From positions 1-64,000 of the forward strand of contig QFWS01000007.1 in NCBI GenBank assembly GCA_003144015.1: 64,000 bases of DNA, in the 5' to 3' direction. Position 1 is the stretch's first letter; each line of letters begins with the position of its first letter. This stretch comes from Flavobacteriaceae bacterium LYZ1037 (lineage in GTDB: Bacteria; Bacteroidota; Bacteroidia; Flavobacteriales; Flavobacteriaceae). The translations under genes were made by a program, and so were the position numbers. Shown piece by piece: positions 46,749 through 57,000 of the stretch. The notes below the pieces were generated by a model. The model was not told the origin of the DNA. It searched no databases and saw only the letters and a list, made by a program, of their open reading frames with translations.

Positions 46749-47153
46749 ATGAAAAACCTACTTAAAAGCGTTATGCTTATCACTCTTTTTTTGCCCTTTT
46801 TTGGTTGTGAAAGTGAGTCCTTTGAGATAGCAGAAGAAGCTATAATTCAAGATTCAGAAACAACAGAATTGTGTGCAAACCAAAAACCGCAAGTACAGTT
46901 AACAAATAATTGTAATTTGCCAGTTTCCTTAAAAATTCAAGATCAAAACGGAATCTTATTAGAATTTGTAGAAGAACTTCCAATTGGAGGAATCTCAGAA
47001 TGGAAACCATTTAATCCTGGAACTGTTGTATTAACCATTTTTACAACATCTAGTACTAAAGAAATAACAATGAATTTTAATTATTGTAATTCTTTAGAAA
47101 TTGGAATAGATGAAAACTTTCAATTATCAACCAATTTAATTACAGAGCTTTAA
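46749..47153 (+). CDS. Putative lipoprotein of unknown function
   Basis: 134 residues. Lipoprotein signal with the lipobox FFGC (C20), followed by an acidic linker (ESESFEIAEEAIIQDSETTE). The C-terminal part is strand-rich (PQVQLTNNCNLPVSLKIQDQ, EFVEELPIGGISEWKPF) and resembles a small beta-sandwich; four cysteines remain in the mature part besides C20. Function unknown. The last 14 bp overlap the convergent methyltransferase gene. Confidence 0.8.
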   Translation: MKNLLKSVMLITLFLPFFGCESESFEIAEEAIIQDSETTELCANQKPQVQLTNNCNLPVSLKIQDQNGILLEFVEELPIGGISEWKPFNPGTVVLTIFTTSSTKEITMNFNYCNSLEIGIDENFQLSTNLITEL

Positions 47154-48324
47154 TGCAAATAATTAATATTTTTTGATTTTCTAAATTGGTGGTCGCAAAG
47201 ATATATTTGTTACCACCAACTTTTATTCCCAGCTTTTTTCTGATAGTTTCAACAGATTCTGGGAAATTTCTAGTGGTTACATTCGCTTTATCGACTCCAA
47301 TTTTTTTAAATTGCTTTTTATTGTAAGGGACTATTTGCTCTATAATAAACTGTCTTCCTGGAAACTCAATCAATCTATTAGATGTATATAAATGTGAATG
47401 TTGATGTAGTTTCTTTAATTGAAGTTGTATTGAAATACTGTTAAAACCTCCAGATTTTAAGATGGCTGCATTGGGCTCAAATAGATAGGTTAGAGGTAGG
47501 CTGTATTTAGACTCAGCTGTAGATTCATTAATCAAGTTAAAGCTGAAATGTTCTTCATTCTTACTAGAAATATTAACAGTTCTAATTTGAATATCAGTTT
47601 CAATATTGTTTTTTTCTAAAATCCAAAGTAATTCTTTTACTTCATTATTAACGGCAACAATATGTATTGTTTTTACATGCTTTAATTCGGTTATACCTAT
47701 TGTTAAATCTAATAATGGAGATGTTTTAATTAAGATGTTTGTAGAACAATTAAATAATAGGTCTATATGTTCTGGTACATTAGGCAAACAATCGTAGAGA
47801 AAAAATACTTTTCCTTTACTGTCATGCCTTCTGGAAGGATCTATGTAGATCCAATCGAACTTTGAGTTTTCATCTTTAAGATATAAAACTCCATCTTTAG
47901 TAATAGTTTGAATATTAGAACTCTCTAATTGTTTAAAATTATGTGATACAATCTTTGAGAGTTCTTTGTCTATTTCACAATGGATAACCGTTCTAAAGTA
48001 TTTTGAAAAGTAAAAACAATCTACACCAAAACCTCCAGTAATATCAATTATTGAGTTTCCCGAGATGAGACTTGCTTTGTATTTAGCTGTAATTTCCGAA
48101 GATGTTTGCTCTATATTAAGCTTATTTGGGTAATATATATTTGAAGTTTGAAACCAAGTAGGAAGTTTTTTTTTACACCTTTTTTTAGCTTCAATTTGCT
48201 CAATTAACACTTTAATATCAACGTGTAATTTTGTATGTTTCTTAAAAAGTAATACAGCTAAATCTGTATTTATATTTTTATTTATAAAAGCTTGATTTTC
48301 AATATTTAAAACAGCATTGTTCAA
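47140..48324 (-). CDS. Class I SAM-dependent methyltransferase with THUMP-like domain
   Basis: 394 residues. SAM motif I is IIDITGGFGVDCFYFSKYF at about residue 95 and the motif IV place reads WIYIDPSRRHDSKGK, a DPSRR signature typical of this Bacteroidota family annotated as THUMP-like methyltransferase. The N-terminus is a small helical domain (LHVDIKVLIEQIEAKKR) and the C-terminal 130 residues resemble a THUMP-like RNA-binding fold. Probably an RNA methyltransferase, substrate not known. Last gene of the run 51989-47140, 7 bp after the AI-2E gene. Confidence 0.85.
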   Translation of the reverse strand: MNNAVLNIENQAFINKNINTDLAVLLFKKHTKLHVDIKVLIEQIEAKKRCKKKLPTWFQTSNIYYPNKLNIEQTSSEITAKYKASLISGNSIIDITGGFGVDCFYFSKYFRTVIHCEIDKELSKIVSHNFKQLESSNIQTITKDGVLYLKDENSKFDWIYIDPSRRHDSKGKVFFLYDCLPNVPEHIDLLFNCSTNILIKTSPLLDLTIGITELKHVKTIHIVAVNNEVKELLWILEKNNIETDIQIRTVNISSKNEEHFSFNLINESTAESKYSLPLTYLFEPNAAILKSGGFNSISIQLQLKKLHQHSHLYTSNRLIEFPGRQFIIEQIVPYNKKQFKKIGVDKANVTTRNFPESVETIRKKLGIKVGGNKYIFATTNLENQKILIICIKAL

Positions 48325-48331
48325 AGTGTTT

Positions 48332-49423
48332 TTATAAGTTTTTTGTGAGTTTTTGAACGACTTTGTTTTCAGATAAGAATTCTTTTAAAATAACTTTTAT
48401 AACCGTATATGTAGGTACAGCAATAATCATTCCTATGATTCCAAAAAGTAAACCAGCTATAATGATAACCAGAAATATTTCTAAAGGATGAGACTTAACA
48501 CTTTTAGAAAATATTACGGGTTGACTAATAAAATTATCTATTAGCTGTCCAATGGTAATTACAAGTAGTACTTTAAGTGTAGTTGGTATAATAACATCAC
48601 TAAAACCACTCCCTAAATTACTTGTCATGGTTAGAAGAATCATGATACAGCCTCCAATTAATGGGCCTAAATATGGAATTAAATTTATTAAAGCACATAA
48701 AAAAGCTATAACTATAGCGTTTTCAACTCCAACAATTAACAGACCAATGGTATAAATAATAAATAATACAGAAATTTGAAATACTAAGCCAACAAAATAA
48801 CGAGATAGCAAATTTTTAATTTTATTGATAGAGTTTTTTAATCGTATTTCTTTATTATCAGGGATTAGTGTCATCAACCCATTTTCAAATAATTTACTGT
48901 CTTTTAAAAAGAAAAATGAAATAAAAAGCACAGAGAATAATCCCATACTAAAACTTCCGAAACCACTTACTACCGAATTTAAAAATTCTGGAATAACTGC
49001 AAAATCAATCTTAGAAAGTAGACTGGAACTAGCTAAAGGGTCTTCATCTTTTGCTATTTCTCCTAGGTTAAAATGAGAGATAAACTCTGTATAAATATGT
49101 TTAATATTACCTTGAAGCTGATCAATATTTAATAATGATAAATTTTGGCCTTGTTCTACTATCAACGGAATAAACAAGCCTATAAGTCCAACAATGACTC
49201 CTAATAATAGGAACATAGTCAAAGCAACTGCTAAGAGATTATTGAATTTTAGTCGATCCCTAAGAAAACCAATAATTGGTCTTCCAGTTAAAGAAATAAC
49301 TGCAGATATTGCTATATAAACTATAACCGACTGAATTTTATACAGAAAGAATAATAAGACACCTATACCTACTATGGTCGCTATGGCTCTTAAAATCCCG
49401 TTAGAAATGTCTTTTGAATTCAT
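48332..49423 (-). CDS. AI-2E family transporter (TqsA/PerM-like)
   Basis: 363 residues with about eight membrane segments and a soluble loop between the third and fourth, the standard layout. Characteristic pieces are VIVYIAISAVISLTGRPIIGFL, LINLIPYLGPLIGG (NxIPYxGPLIG signature) and QPVIFSKSVKSHPLEIFLVI. Family members export small molecules or sodium; a quorum-sensing role is not implied. 21 bp separate it from the TrmH gene and 7 bp from the methyltransferase gene, so all are in one operon. Confidence 0.93.
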   Translation of the reverse strand: MNSKDISNGILRAIATIVGIGVLLFFLYKIQSVIVYIAISAVISLTGRPIIGFLRDRLKFNNLLAVALTMFLLLGVIVGLIGLFIPLIVEQGQNLSLLNIDQLQGNIKHIYTEFISHFNLGEIAKDEDPLASSSLLSKIDFAVIPEFLNSVVSGFGSFSMGLFSVLFISFFFLKDSKLFENGLMTLIPDNKEIRLKNSINKIKNLLSRYFVGLVFQISVLFIIYTIGLLIVGVENAIVIAFLCALINLIPYLGPLIGGCIMILLTMTSNLGSGFSDVIIPTTLKVLLVITIGQLIDNFISQPVIFSKSVKSHPLEIFLVIIIAGLLFGIIGMIIAVPTYTVIKVILKEFLSENKVVQKLTKNL

Positions 49424-49444
49424 TTAGTAAAGATACATTTTGTT

Positions 49445-49969
49445 TTAATTGCTCAAGAGTTTATTTTTTTTGGTCTGTTTTGTAATTTCATATAAGGTAA
49501 CACTGGTGGCCTGGACTACATTCATACTACTATTTTGTCCATGCATGTTTATATGAATAATCGCATCTGATATATTTAAAATTGTTTCTGACACTCCAAA
49601 ATTTTCATCTCCAATAATTAATGCAATTTTTTGATTTTCAGGAAAAACGAAAGAGTCTAAAGGCAAACTATTACTAGTGATTTCCAATGAAATAATCTGA
49701 TAGTTTTCTGCTTTTAAGTAATTGATGGTTTCCAAAATAGATTCTTTTTCTACAAAAGGAACTGCTTTTTCGGTTGCTCTTGAGGTTTTTGTCATTTTTC
49801 TTCCCGATGGAATCTGAGAGCCACAAAAAATAATTCTTTCAATACCGAATGCATCTGCTGTTCTAAACAAACTGCCAATGTTTGGCGCATTGGTTATATT
49901 GTCGCATACTAAAGTAATTGGAAATGTTTGTTTAGTAAAATGAGTGTTATAATGAGTTAGTTGTTTCAC
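49445..49969 (-). CDS. TrmH/SpoU-family RNA 2'-O-methyltransferase
   Basis: 174 residues: a single SPOUT domain without the N-terminal substrate-binding extension. Motif 1 is TNAPNIGSLFRTADAFGIERI, motif 2 IALIIGDENFGVSETIL, motif 3 IHINMHGQNSSMNVVQATSVTLYE. These form the knotted SAM site. Methylates ribose 2'-OH in tRNA or rRNA; the exact target is unknown. Starts 5 bp after the DUF4159 gene. Confidence 0.92.
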   Translation of the reverse strand: MKQLTHYNTHFTKQTFPITLVCDNITNAPNIGSLFRTADAFGIERIIFCGSQIPSGRKMTKTSRATEKAVPFVEKESILETINYLKAENYQIISLEITSNSLPLDSFVFPENQKIALIIGDENFGVSETILNISDAIIHINMHGQNSSMNVVQATSVTLYEITKQTKKNKLLSN

Positions 49970-49974
49970 AAAAA

Positions 49975-50631
49975 TTAATTTTCAAACGCATATTTAACAA
50001 TATTGGCTCCCATTTTAAGCGCTTTTTCTCTAATATCTACTGGATCGTTATGGACAACTTCATCTTCCCAGCCATCTCCTAAATCGCTTTCAAAAGTAAA
50101 AAGCAATACCAATCTATTTTCGAAGAAAACACCAAAAGCTTGGGGTCTTTTTCCGTCGTGTTCATGTATTTTAGGAAGACCTTTTGGAAAAGCAAAAGCC
50201 GTATTGAAAATGGGATGGTTTGCAGGTAGCTCTACAAGTTCTTTATCTGGAAAAACCTTTTTTAATTCTTCAGTAATATAAGGTTGCATTCCATAATTAT
50301 CGTCTATATGCAAAAAACCACCAGAAATTAAGTGGTTTCTTAAGTTTTCGGCATCATTATCATCAAAAAAAACATTTCCATGACCAGTCATGTGGATGAA
50401 TGGATATTGAAAAATTTCAGTACTACCAGTTTCAACTGTTTCTGGTTTTGGGTTAATTTTGGTATCAATATTCGCGTTACAAAAAGCAATTAAATTAGGT
50501 AAGGCTGTTGGATTTCCATACCAATCACCACCACCTTTATATTTTAAAATGGCAATGTCTTGTGAGATAATAGTTGAAGAATAAAGAAAAAAGACTAAAG
50601 ATAAAAGAATCGTTTTTGCTAAGTTTTTCAT
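49975..50631 (-). CDS. Secreted DUF4159 family protein
   Basis: 218 residues with a signal peptide (about 23 residues ending STIISQ). The family's hallmark pieces are present: LKYKGGGDWYGNPTALPNLI, FIHMTGHGNVFFDDND and GGFLHIDDNYG, as in class I glutamine amidotransferase-like folds. DUF4159 is common in Bacteroidota; function not established. Here it lies between rRNA methyltransferase genes and is probably co-transcribed. Confidence 0.88.
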   Translation of the reverse strand: MKNLAKTILLSLVFFLYSSTIISQDIAILKYKGGGDWYGNPTALPNLIAFCNANIDTKINPKPETVETGSTEIFQYPFIHMTGHGNVFFDDNDAENLRNHLISGGFLHIDDNYGMQPYITEELKKVFPDKELVELPANHPIFNTAFAFPKGLPKIHEHDGKRPQAFGVFFENRLVLLFTFESDLGDGWEDEVVHNDPVDIREKALKMGANIVKYAFEN

Positions 50632-50646
50632 TAAAAATAATATTTT

Positions 50647-51354
50647 TTAGGATTCATTTACAAAAGCAATTGAATGACAAGCTACAATTGCTGCAGTTTC
50701 AGTTCTAAGTCTTGTGTTTCCCAAAGTTACAGGAATAAATTGAGATTGAAGAGCTTGCTCGATTTCTTTAACACTAAAATCGCCTTCAGGACCAATTAAT
50801 ATGGTTAGGTCTTGGTTTGGTATGATTTCATTCTTTAAAGATTTTTTATCCGATTCTTCGCAATGTGCAATAAATTTTTGACCAGAAAAAGATTGGCTAA
50901 TAAACTCTTTATAAGAAATAGCATCATGAAGTTTCGGTAAGTAGCAGGATAGGGATTGTTTCATGGCAGCCTGCAATATTTTTTTAAAACGCTCGATTTT
51001 AATTACCCTTCGTTCGCTATTTTCGCAAATAATAGGAGTAATGGAGTCGATACCAATTTCGGTTGCTTTTTCTAAAAACCATTCGTATCTATCGTTCATT
51101 TTAGTTGGAGCTACAGCTAAATGAACATAATAAGCTCTCTTTGCCTGTTTTTCTCTGGCATTTATAACTGCTACACAGTTTTTAATATCAGCCACAGTTA
51201 TTTTTGCTGTAAAAAGCCAACCTAATCCATTGGTTATATGTAAAATGTCTCCTGCAGATTTTCGTAGTACTTTTACAATATGCCTACTTTCTTCTTTAGA
51301 AAAAACAATTTCTGTAACCTCTTGTGTAATATCTGGATTATAAAATAACTGCAT
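50647..51354 (-). CDS. rsmE: 16S rRNA (uracil1498-N3)-methyltransferase
   Basis: 235 residues, standard RsmE length. N-terminal PUA-like domain (FSKEESRHIVKVLRKSAGD) then a SPOUT domain with KMNDRYEWFLEKATEIGI, ENSERRVIKIERF and the knot LTILIGPEGDFSVKEIEQAL followed by VTLGNTRLRTETAAIVACHSI. Methylates U1498 in the decoding centre of 16S rRNA. Its ATG overlaps the stop of the upstream parvulin-like gene by 1 bp, so translation is coupled. Confidence 0.95.
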   Translation of the reverse strand: MQLFYNPDITQEVTEIVFSKEESRHIVKVLRKSAGDILHITNGLGWLFTAKITVADIKNCVAVINAREKQAKRAYYVHLAVAPTKMNDRYEWFLEKATEIGIDSITPIICENSERRVIKIERFKKILQAAMKQSLSCYLPKLHDAISYKEFISQSFSGQKFIAHCEESDKKSLKNEIIPNQDLTILIGPEGDFSVKEIEQALQSQFIPVTLGNTRLRTETAAIVACHSIAFVNES

Positions 51355-51989
51355 TAATCTTTTAACTCTACAATTTTTAAAACTTTTACCTCTTTAATCT
51401 CTTTAGGTTGATATGTGTTTAGAATGATGTAATATAAACCATTCTCATCATCATCTAAGGTGAAAATATCGTTTTCAGAATAATTGGTTTTAGTAATATC
51501 TATGTTGTTAAAAAACATGGATGCTTCGTTTTTTGTAAACCAACCAGTATCTCCACCTCGTCGTGCATTATCTGCTACTGAGTATTTTTTAGCTAAAAAA
51601 TCGAAAGGAGAACCATTGTTATAAGTAGTGATAATTCGGTCTCTAAAAGCGTTTATTTTCGAAACATCTGTATTTTTACTATCTAATAGAATATAACTCA
51701 GTCTATAGTGCGTAATGCTCGTTTTTTCAACCACTTTATATGTGGTTTTTTCATAATTATTTTCAGTGGTGGTTTTGCCTCCAACAGATAATTTAAAAAG
51801 ATCTGTTGCTAATGTCGTTTTATGTTTCTCTTCATTGAAAGTAATTAGTTTATTGCCTTTTGTTTTATTGTTTTTAAGATATTCTTCTGCAGAAGCGGTG
51901 TCATTAATTAAATTTAAATCATTTAAATTTTCTTCTTGAGCATTTAAAGTTGTAGCAATAAGTGTGAAAACAAGCAAAAATCTTTTCAT
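51354..51989 (-). CDS. Secreted parvulin-like peptidyl-prolyl isomerase
   Basis: 211 residues. Signal peptide of 17 or so residues ending LNAQ. The C-terminal half has the parvulin (PpiC) pattern: HYRLSYILLDSKNTDVSKI, SPFDFLAKKYSVADNARRGGDTGWF and a closing strand region. The GGDTGWF signature is clear; the first catalytic HILxxH strand is reduced to YRLSYIL, so activity may be weak. First gene of the operon with rsmE, DUF4159, TrmH, AI-2E and a methyltransferase. Candidate promoter TAATTTTG on minus at 52029-52022. Confidence 0.85.
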   Translation of the reverse strand: MKRFLLVFTLIATTLNAQEENLNDLNLINDTASAEEYLKNNKTKGNKLITFNEEKHKTTLATDLFKLSVGGKTTTENNYEKTTYKVVEKTSITHYRLSYILLDSKNTDVSKINAFRDRIITTYNNGSPFDFLAKKYSVADNARRGGDTGWFTKNEASMFFNNIDITKTNYSENDIFTLDDDENGLYYIILNTYQPKEIKEVKVLKIVELKD

Positions 51990-52229
51990 TATGGTCTGGA
52001 TTTAATAGTATCACAAAAAAACAAAATTAATAGTTTAAAATAACATAAATCTGTAAGGTTATTAACAGAGCTTTTAACAAACTTTTAGAAAGGATTATTC
52101 GGTATGTTTTAAATTAAGTAAAATGTTGTAAAGTAGTTTGTGTTTGTCGTAAGCACTTAAACAAATTCTTCTAGAATAACTCGATTTGCATTGTAATTTT
52201 ATTCGCTAATATTAAACTGAAAGTCTTAT

Positions 52230-52844
52230 TTATTCTATAAATACAATATCAATTTTTGGTAAAAAATTATAAACATCTACTTCATCGTCACTCCAAATAT
52301 CAATAAAGCGAGTAGATAAAATAGATAATTCGTTAAAAGTATAAGGTAGAAACTCAATATTGCCATTACTAATTCCATCAATAACAGTTCCTAAGGAGTT
52401 ATTAGAGTCGTTATTCAACATGTTTTGAATTCTAGAAATAACATATTCTGTATTTGGTTCTAAAATTATATTTTGAGAAAGATTGACATAACTCATATTG
52501 TTTTGAGTAAATAAATGATTGCCAGAATATAAAATTGTATTTGTTGCTTCTTCTTTAATAATTATACCATAAGGTACTGTTACATCTTCATGAAAACTTT
52601 GGTAGCCAATACTGCATATCTGTTTTTGTGAAGAAACTTTAAACACATATGCATGCAAACTTGATTCTACTGTATCATAGCTTAGTAAATCTTCATTAAT
52701 CACGATATCATCATAAAGATTTGAAAAATTACTGTTGGAATTATTACAAACTTGTTGAATTGAGTCATTATTATCATCATTCTGACAGGAAATCAATAAA
52801 AATGACAAAATAATTAAAATAGTAAAATGTAGAAATAGCTTCAT
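52230..52844 (-). CDS. Putative lipoprotein, unknown function
   Basis: 204 residues. Lipobox LLISC with C20, then an Asn/Asp-rich linker (QNDDNNDS). The remainder is strand-rich (SSLHAYVFKVSSQKQICSIGYQSF, YGIIIKEEATNTILYSG, LEPNTEYVISRIQN), the look of a beta-sandwich/DUF4082-like or carbohydrate-binding fold. A single extra cysteine pair is present. I cannot name the family. Alone between the parvulin-like operon and tsaD. Confidence 0.78.
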   Translation of the reverse strand: MKLFLHFTILIILSFLLISCQNDDNNDSIQQVCNNSNSNFSNLYDDIVINEDLLSYDTVESSLHAYVFKVSSQKQICSIGYQSFHEDVTVPYGIIIKEEATNTILYSGNHLFTQNNMSYVNLSQNIILEPNTEYVISRIQNMLNNDSNNSLGTVIDGISNGNIEFLPYTFNELSILSTRFIDIWSDDEVDVYNFLPKIDIVFIE

Positions 52845-52890
52845 GAAAAATGGTTTTTAACAAGATATAAAAATTAGTTGATTACGAAAA

Positions 52891-53913
52891 TCAAATCTTT
52901 AACCTAGCAGAAGCTGTAACATGTTGTTCTGAAAAATCTTTTTCTAAATATTTTAAATAGCCAACAATAGCAATCATGGCAGCATTGTCTGTGGTGAATT
53001 CAAATTTTGGGACATATGTTGTCCATCCAAATTTGCTTTCTCCGGCTTTTAAAGCTTGTCTGATTCCTGAATTTGCCGAAACGCCACCACCAATAGCTAT
53101 GTGCTTAATGCCTGTTTGCTTAACAGCTAATTTTAATTTATCGATTAGGATACCAATAATAGTATATTGAATGGATGCACAAATATCGTTGATGTTCTCT
53201 TCGATAAAATTTGGATTTGCTTTAGTTTCTTTTTGAATAAAATATAAAATTGCTGTTTTTAATCCTGAAAAGCTAAAATTTAATCCTTCTACTTTAGGTT
53301 TGGTAAACTGAAAAGCTTTCGGATTTCCTAATTGGGCACGTTTGTCTATTTCTGGGCCTGCTGGGTATCCTAGGCCTAAAACTTTACCACTTTTATCGTA
53401 GGCTTCTCCAACGGCATCATCGATAGTTTCGCCTATCACTTCCATATCAAAATAATTAGCAACCTTAACGATTTGTGTATGTCCTCCAGAAATGGTCATA
53501 GCTAAAAATGGAAAAGGAGGCTTATTAAAGCCTTCCTCGTCAATAAAATGTGCTAAAATATGAGCTTGCATATGGTTGACATCTATTAAAGGTATGTTTA
53601 ACCCCATAGCAAGCGATTTTGCAAAAGATGTACCAACAAGCAATGAGCCCATTAAACCTGGACCGCGAGTAAAAGCAATGGCATGAAGTTGTTCTTTTGT
53701 AATGTTGGCTTTTTTTATGGCTTGATTAACCACAGGAACAATGTTTTGTTGGTGCGCTCTCGATGCAAGTTCAGGGACAACACCACCATATTCTTCATGG
53801 ATTTTTTGACTGGCAATAACATTACTTAAAATCTGTCCGTTAAAGATTACAGAAGCAGCTGTATCATCGCATGAAGACTCAATTCCAAGAATGTAAATAT
53901 TTTGTGAAGACAT
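52891..53913 (-). CDS. tsaD: tRNA N6-adenosine threonylcarbamoyltransferase
   Basis: 340 residues, standard TsaD (Kae1/Gcp) length. Start ILGIESSCDDTAASV; metal-binding histidines in NHMQAHILAHF; SGGHTQIV; GEAYDKSGKVLGLGYPAGPEID; IAIGGGVSANSGIRQAL. With TsaB/C/E it makes t6A37 in tRNAs reading ANN codons. Divergent from tamB; candidate -7 element TAACTTTG on minus at 53959-53952. Confidence 0.97.
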   Translation of the reverse strand: MSSQNIYILGIESSCDDTAASVIFNGQILSNVIASQKIHEEYGGVVPELASRAHQQNIVPVVNQAIKKANITKEQLHAIAFTRGPGLMGSLLVGTSFAKSLAMGLNIPLIDVNHMQAHILAHFIDEEGFNKPPFPFLAMTISGGHTQIVKVANYFDMEVIGETIDDAVGEAYDKSGKVLGLGYPAGPEIDKRAQLGNPKAFQFTKPKVEGLNFSFSGLKTAILYFIQKETKANPNFIEENINDICASIQYTIIGILIDKLKLAVKQTGIKHIAIGGGVSANSGIRQALKAGESKFGWTTYVPKFEFTTDNAAMIAIVGYLKYLEKDFSEQHVTASARLKI

Positions 53914-53939
53914 TAGTAAAAATTAGGCACAATAATTGT

Positions 53940-53959
53940 TAATTTTGGTTTCAAAGTTA
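53940..53959. promoter_or_regulatory. Face-to-face candidate promoters for tamB (+) and tsaD (-)
   Basis: TAATTTTG (plus, 53940-53947) and TAACTTTG (minus, 53959-53952) both fit TAnnTTTG. Each predicted start falls on the other's element, so the two cannot be bound at once if both are used. Confidence 0.45.
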
Positions 53960-54018
53960 TAACTTTAAAACGTATCAAAAAATTTTTAAAAATACTATCT
54001 AAATTAGTAGCAATAATA

Positions 54019-57000
54019 TTGCTGCTTTTCATCATTTTGGTGTTGTTGTTATCTATTCCTACTGTTCAAACATATTTAGGAAAAAAGGTAACAACACGAA
54101 TAAATGAAGATTTTAAAACTAACATAAATATTGGTAAAGTAGGACTTCAATTCAATGGAGATGTAGAATTAAAAGAAATTCTTATTAGAGATTATAAAAA
54201 AGACACACTTTTTGCTGTCAAAGAATTAAATACTTCTATTTTAAACTTTAAAAATATTATGAATGCCAAATTAGCTTTTGGCGATATCGATTTGGAAGGA
54301 TTAGTATTTAATTTAAAAACGTACAAAGGAGAGTCTGAGACAAATCTGGATATTTTTGTAGCTAAATTTGATGAAGATAACCCATCCGATAAAAAAAGTG
54401 AATTTTTACTTTCTTCAAGCGATGTAACCATAAATGGTGGGACGTTTAGATTAATCGATCAAAATAAGGAAACTCCTAAAATATTAGAATTTTCAAACAT
54501 TTACACCAATACCACAAATCTGTTAATTAATGGTAGTGATGTTAGTACACGAATAAATACCCTAGCTTTTTTAGATAGTAGGGGATTAGAAGTTAAAAAT
54601 TTAGTCAGTAATTTCACATATACTCCTAGTAATATTTTACTAGAAGATTTAAGCATTAATACACGTAATTCGTCTTTAAACGGAGAGGTTAAATTTTTAT
54701 TTAAAAGAGAAGAATTAAAAGATTTTACCAATAAAGTACAAGTTGACGCAACTTTCATAGAATCAGACATTGCATTAAATGAATTGAATACATTTTATAA
54801 CGAATTTGGTATAAACCAAAGAGCCAAATTGAGTGCTAAAATTGACGGAACTTTAAACGATTTGCAATTAACTAATTTAAAGGTATTCACTAGTTCTAGG
54901 AGTGAAATTAATGGCGATATTAACTTTAAAAACTTATTTAATATTGAAGAAAATAATTTCTATATGCAAGGAGATTTTGATAAGTTATCTTCAAATTATA
55001 GAGATTTAAAAGCCTTGTTGCCAAACGTTCTAGGAGAGTCTATTCCTTCTGCCTTCGATAAATTAGGAAATTTTAATATTGTTGGTCAGACAGAAATAAC
55101 AACATCTGAAATAGTTGCTAAATTAGAAATTTATACGCAAATAGGATTTATAGATGCAAATTTAGAAATGCAAAAAATTAACGACATTGACAATGCATCT
55201 TATTCTGGAAATGTGGTTTTCGAAGAGTTTGATATTGGAAAATTTATAAACGATGAAACTCTAGGTGTTGCTTCATTAAACTTAGATGTTAATGGTTCTG
55301 GATTTACTAAAGAGAATGTGGACACGCATCTAAATGGAGATATTTTTTCAGTGACGTATAATAATTACACCTATCAGAATATTGAAGTCTCTGGAGATTT
55401 AATGAATAAAATATTTGATGGAAAATTAAATTCTAATGATAAAAACTTGCAACTAGAATTTAATGGCTTAGCCAATTTTTCTGAAGAGATCAATACATTT
55501 GATTTTGTTGCAAATGTGTCTTATGCAAATCTTAACGCGTTAAATTTTATTAAGAAAAATGACATTTCTATTTTTAAAGGAATTGTCGACATGAAAATGG
55601 AGGGAACTACTATCAACGACGCTGTGGGTAGTATTCAATTCAATAAAACCTCTTATAAAAACGAAAACGATGAATACTTTTTTGACGATTTTGCCATAAC
55701 CTCTTCTTTTAATGGAAAAGTAAGACACATAGAAGTTAATTCTCCAGATATTATTGAAGGCAAACTAAGTGGTGAATTTATGTTTGAGGATATTGGTTTG
55801 TTGTTTGAGAATGCTCTTGGAAGTATTTATACAAACTACAAACCTCATAAAGTGACATTAAATCAGTACATAGATTTTAATTTTAAGATTTATAATAAGA
55901 TAGTCGAAGTTTTTGTTCCTGAATTATCCTTAGGAACAAACACCTATATTAGAGGAAGAGTTGAAAGCGATGAAAAAGAATTTAAATTAACTTTTAAATC
56001 TCCAGAGATAAAGCTTTACGATTATTTTGCAAATCATATTGAATTACAATTAGATAATAAAAACCCACTTTTTAATGCCTATGTAGAAGTGGATAGTTTA
56101 AATACTAAATACTACAACGTTTCTAAATTCAATTTAATTAACAAAACCCTAAACGACACCCTGTTTGTTAGAACAGAATTTCAAGGAGGTAATAAAAATG
56201 CTGATATTTATAATCTGAATTTTTATCACACCATTAATAAAGATAATAAGTCTGTTGTTGGATTTAAAGAATCGGATGTAACTTTTAAAGGAAACACTTG
56301 GACAATTAATGAGAAAAGAGATAATTTAAATAAGATAAAATTTGATAATAATTTGATGAATTTTGATATCGATCAAATTGTTATGAACCATGGTAACGAA
56401 GAGATACAACTCTCCGGAGTTTTAAAAGACTCAACCTATAAAAACATCCATTTAAATTTTAAAGATGTCGATTTAGCAAAAATCACTCCAACTGTTGAAG
56501 GATTAGATCTTCATGGTAATGTAAATGGAAAATTAGATGTCTTACAACAAAATGGTAGCTATTTACCAAACTCGTCAATAATTATTGACAATTTTGTTGT
56601 CAATGAATTGGCATTAGGATCATTTGATGCTAAAATCGTAGGGAATGAAGATCTTACAAATTATAATGTAAACATTAAGATTAAAGACGATTTTTCAGAA
56701 TCGTTTACAGCGTCTGGAGATATTTATGTCAATGGCGAAGCTTCCTCAATAGATGTTGGTTTAAAGTTTAATAAGTTTGGTCTTCAAATTCTCAATCCCT
56801 TTCTAGTTGATGTTTTAGAAGACATTAGAGGCGATGTTTCAGGCATTGCAAGGGTTACTGGTAATTTAAAGAAACCAGATATAAGTGGCAATTTAGAATT
56901 GAACAATTCAGGTTTAAAAATTCCATATTTAAATGTGGACTATAAATTTGCAGAGAACTCTGTTGTAAGCTTAACAAACCAAAGTTTCGTATTTAATAAC

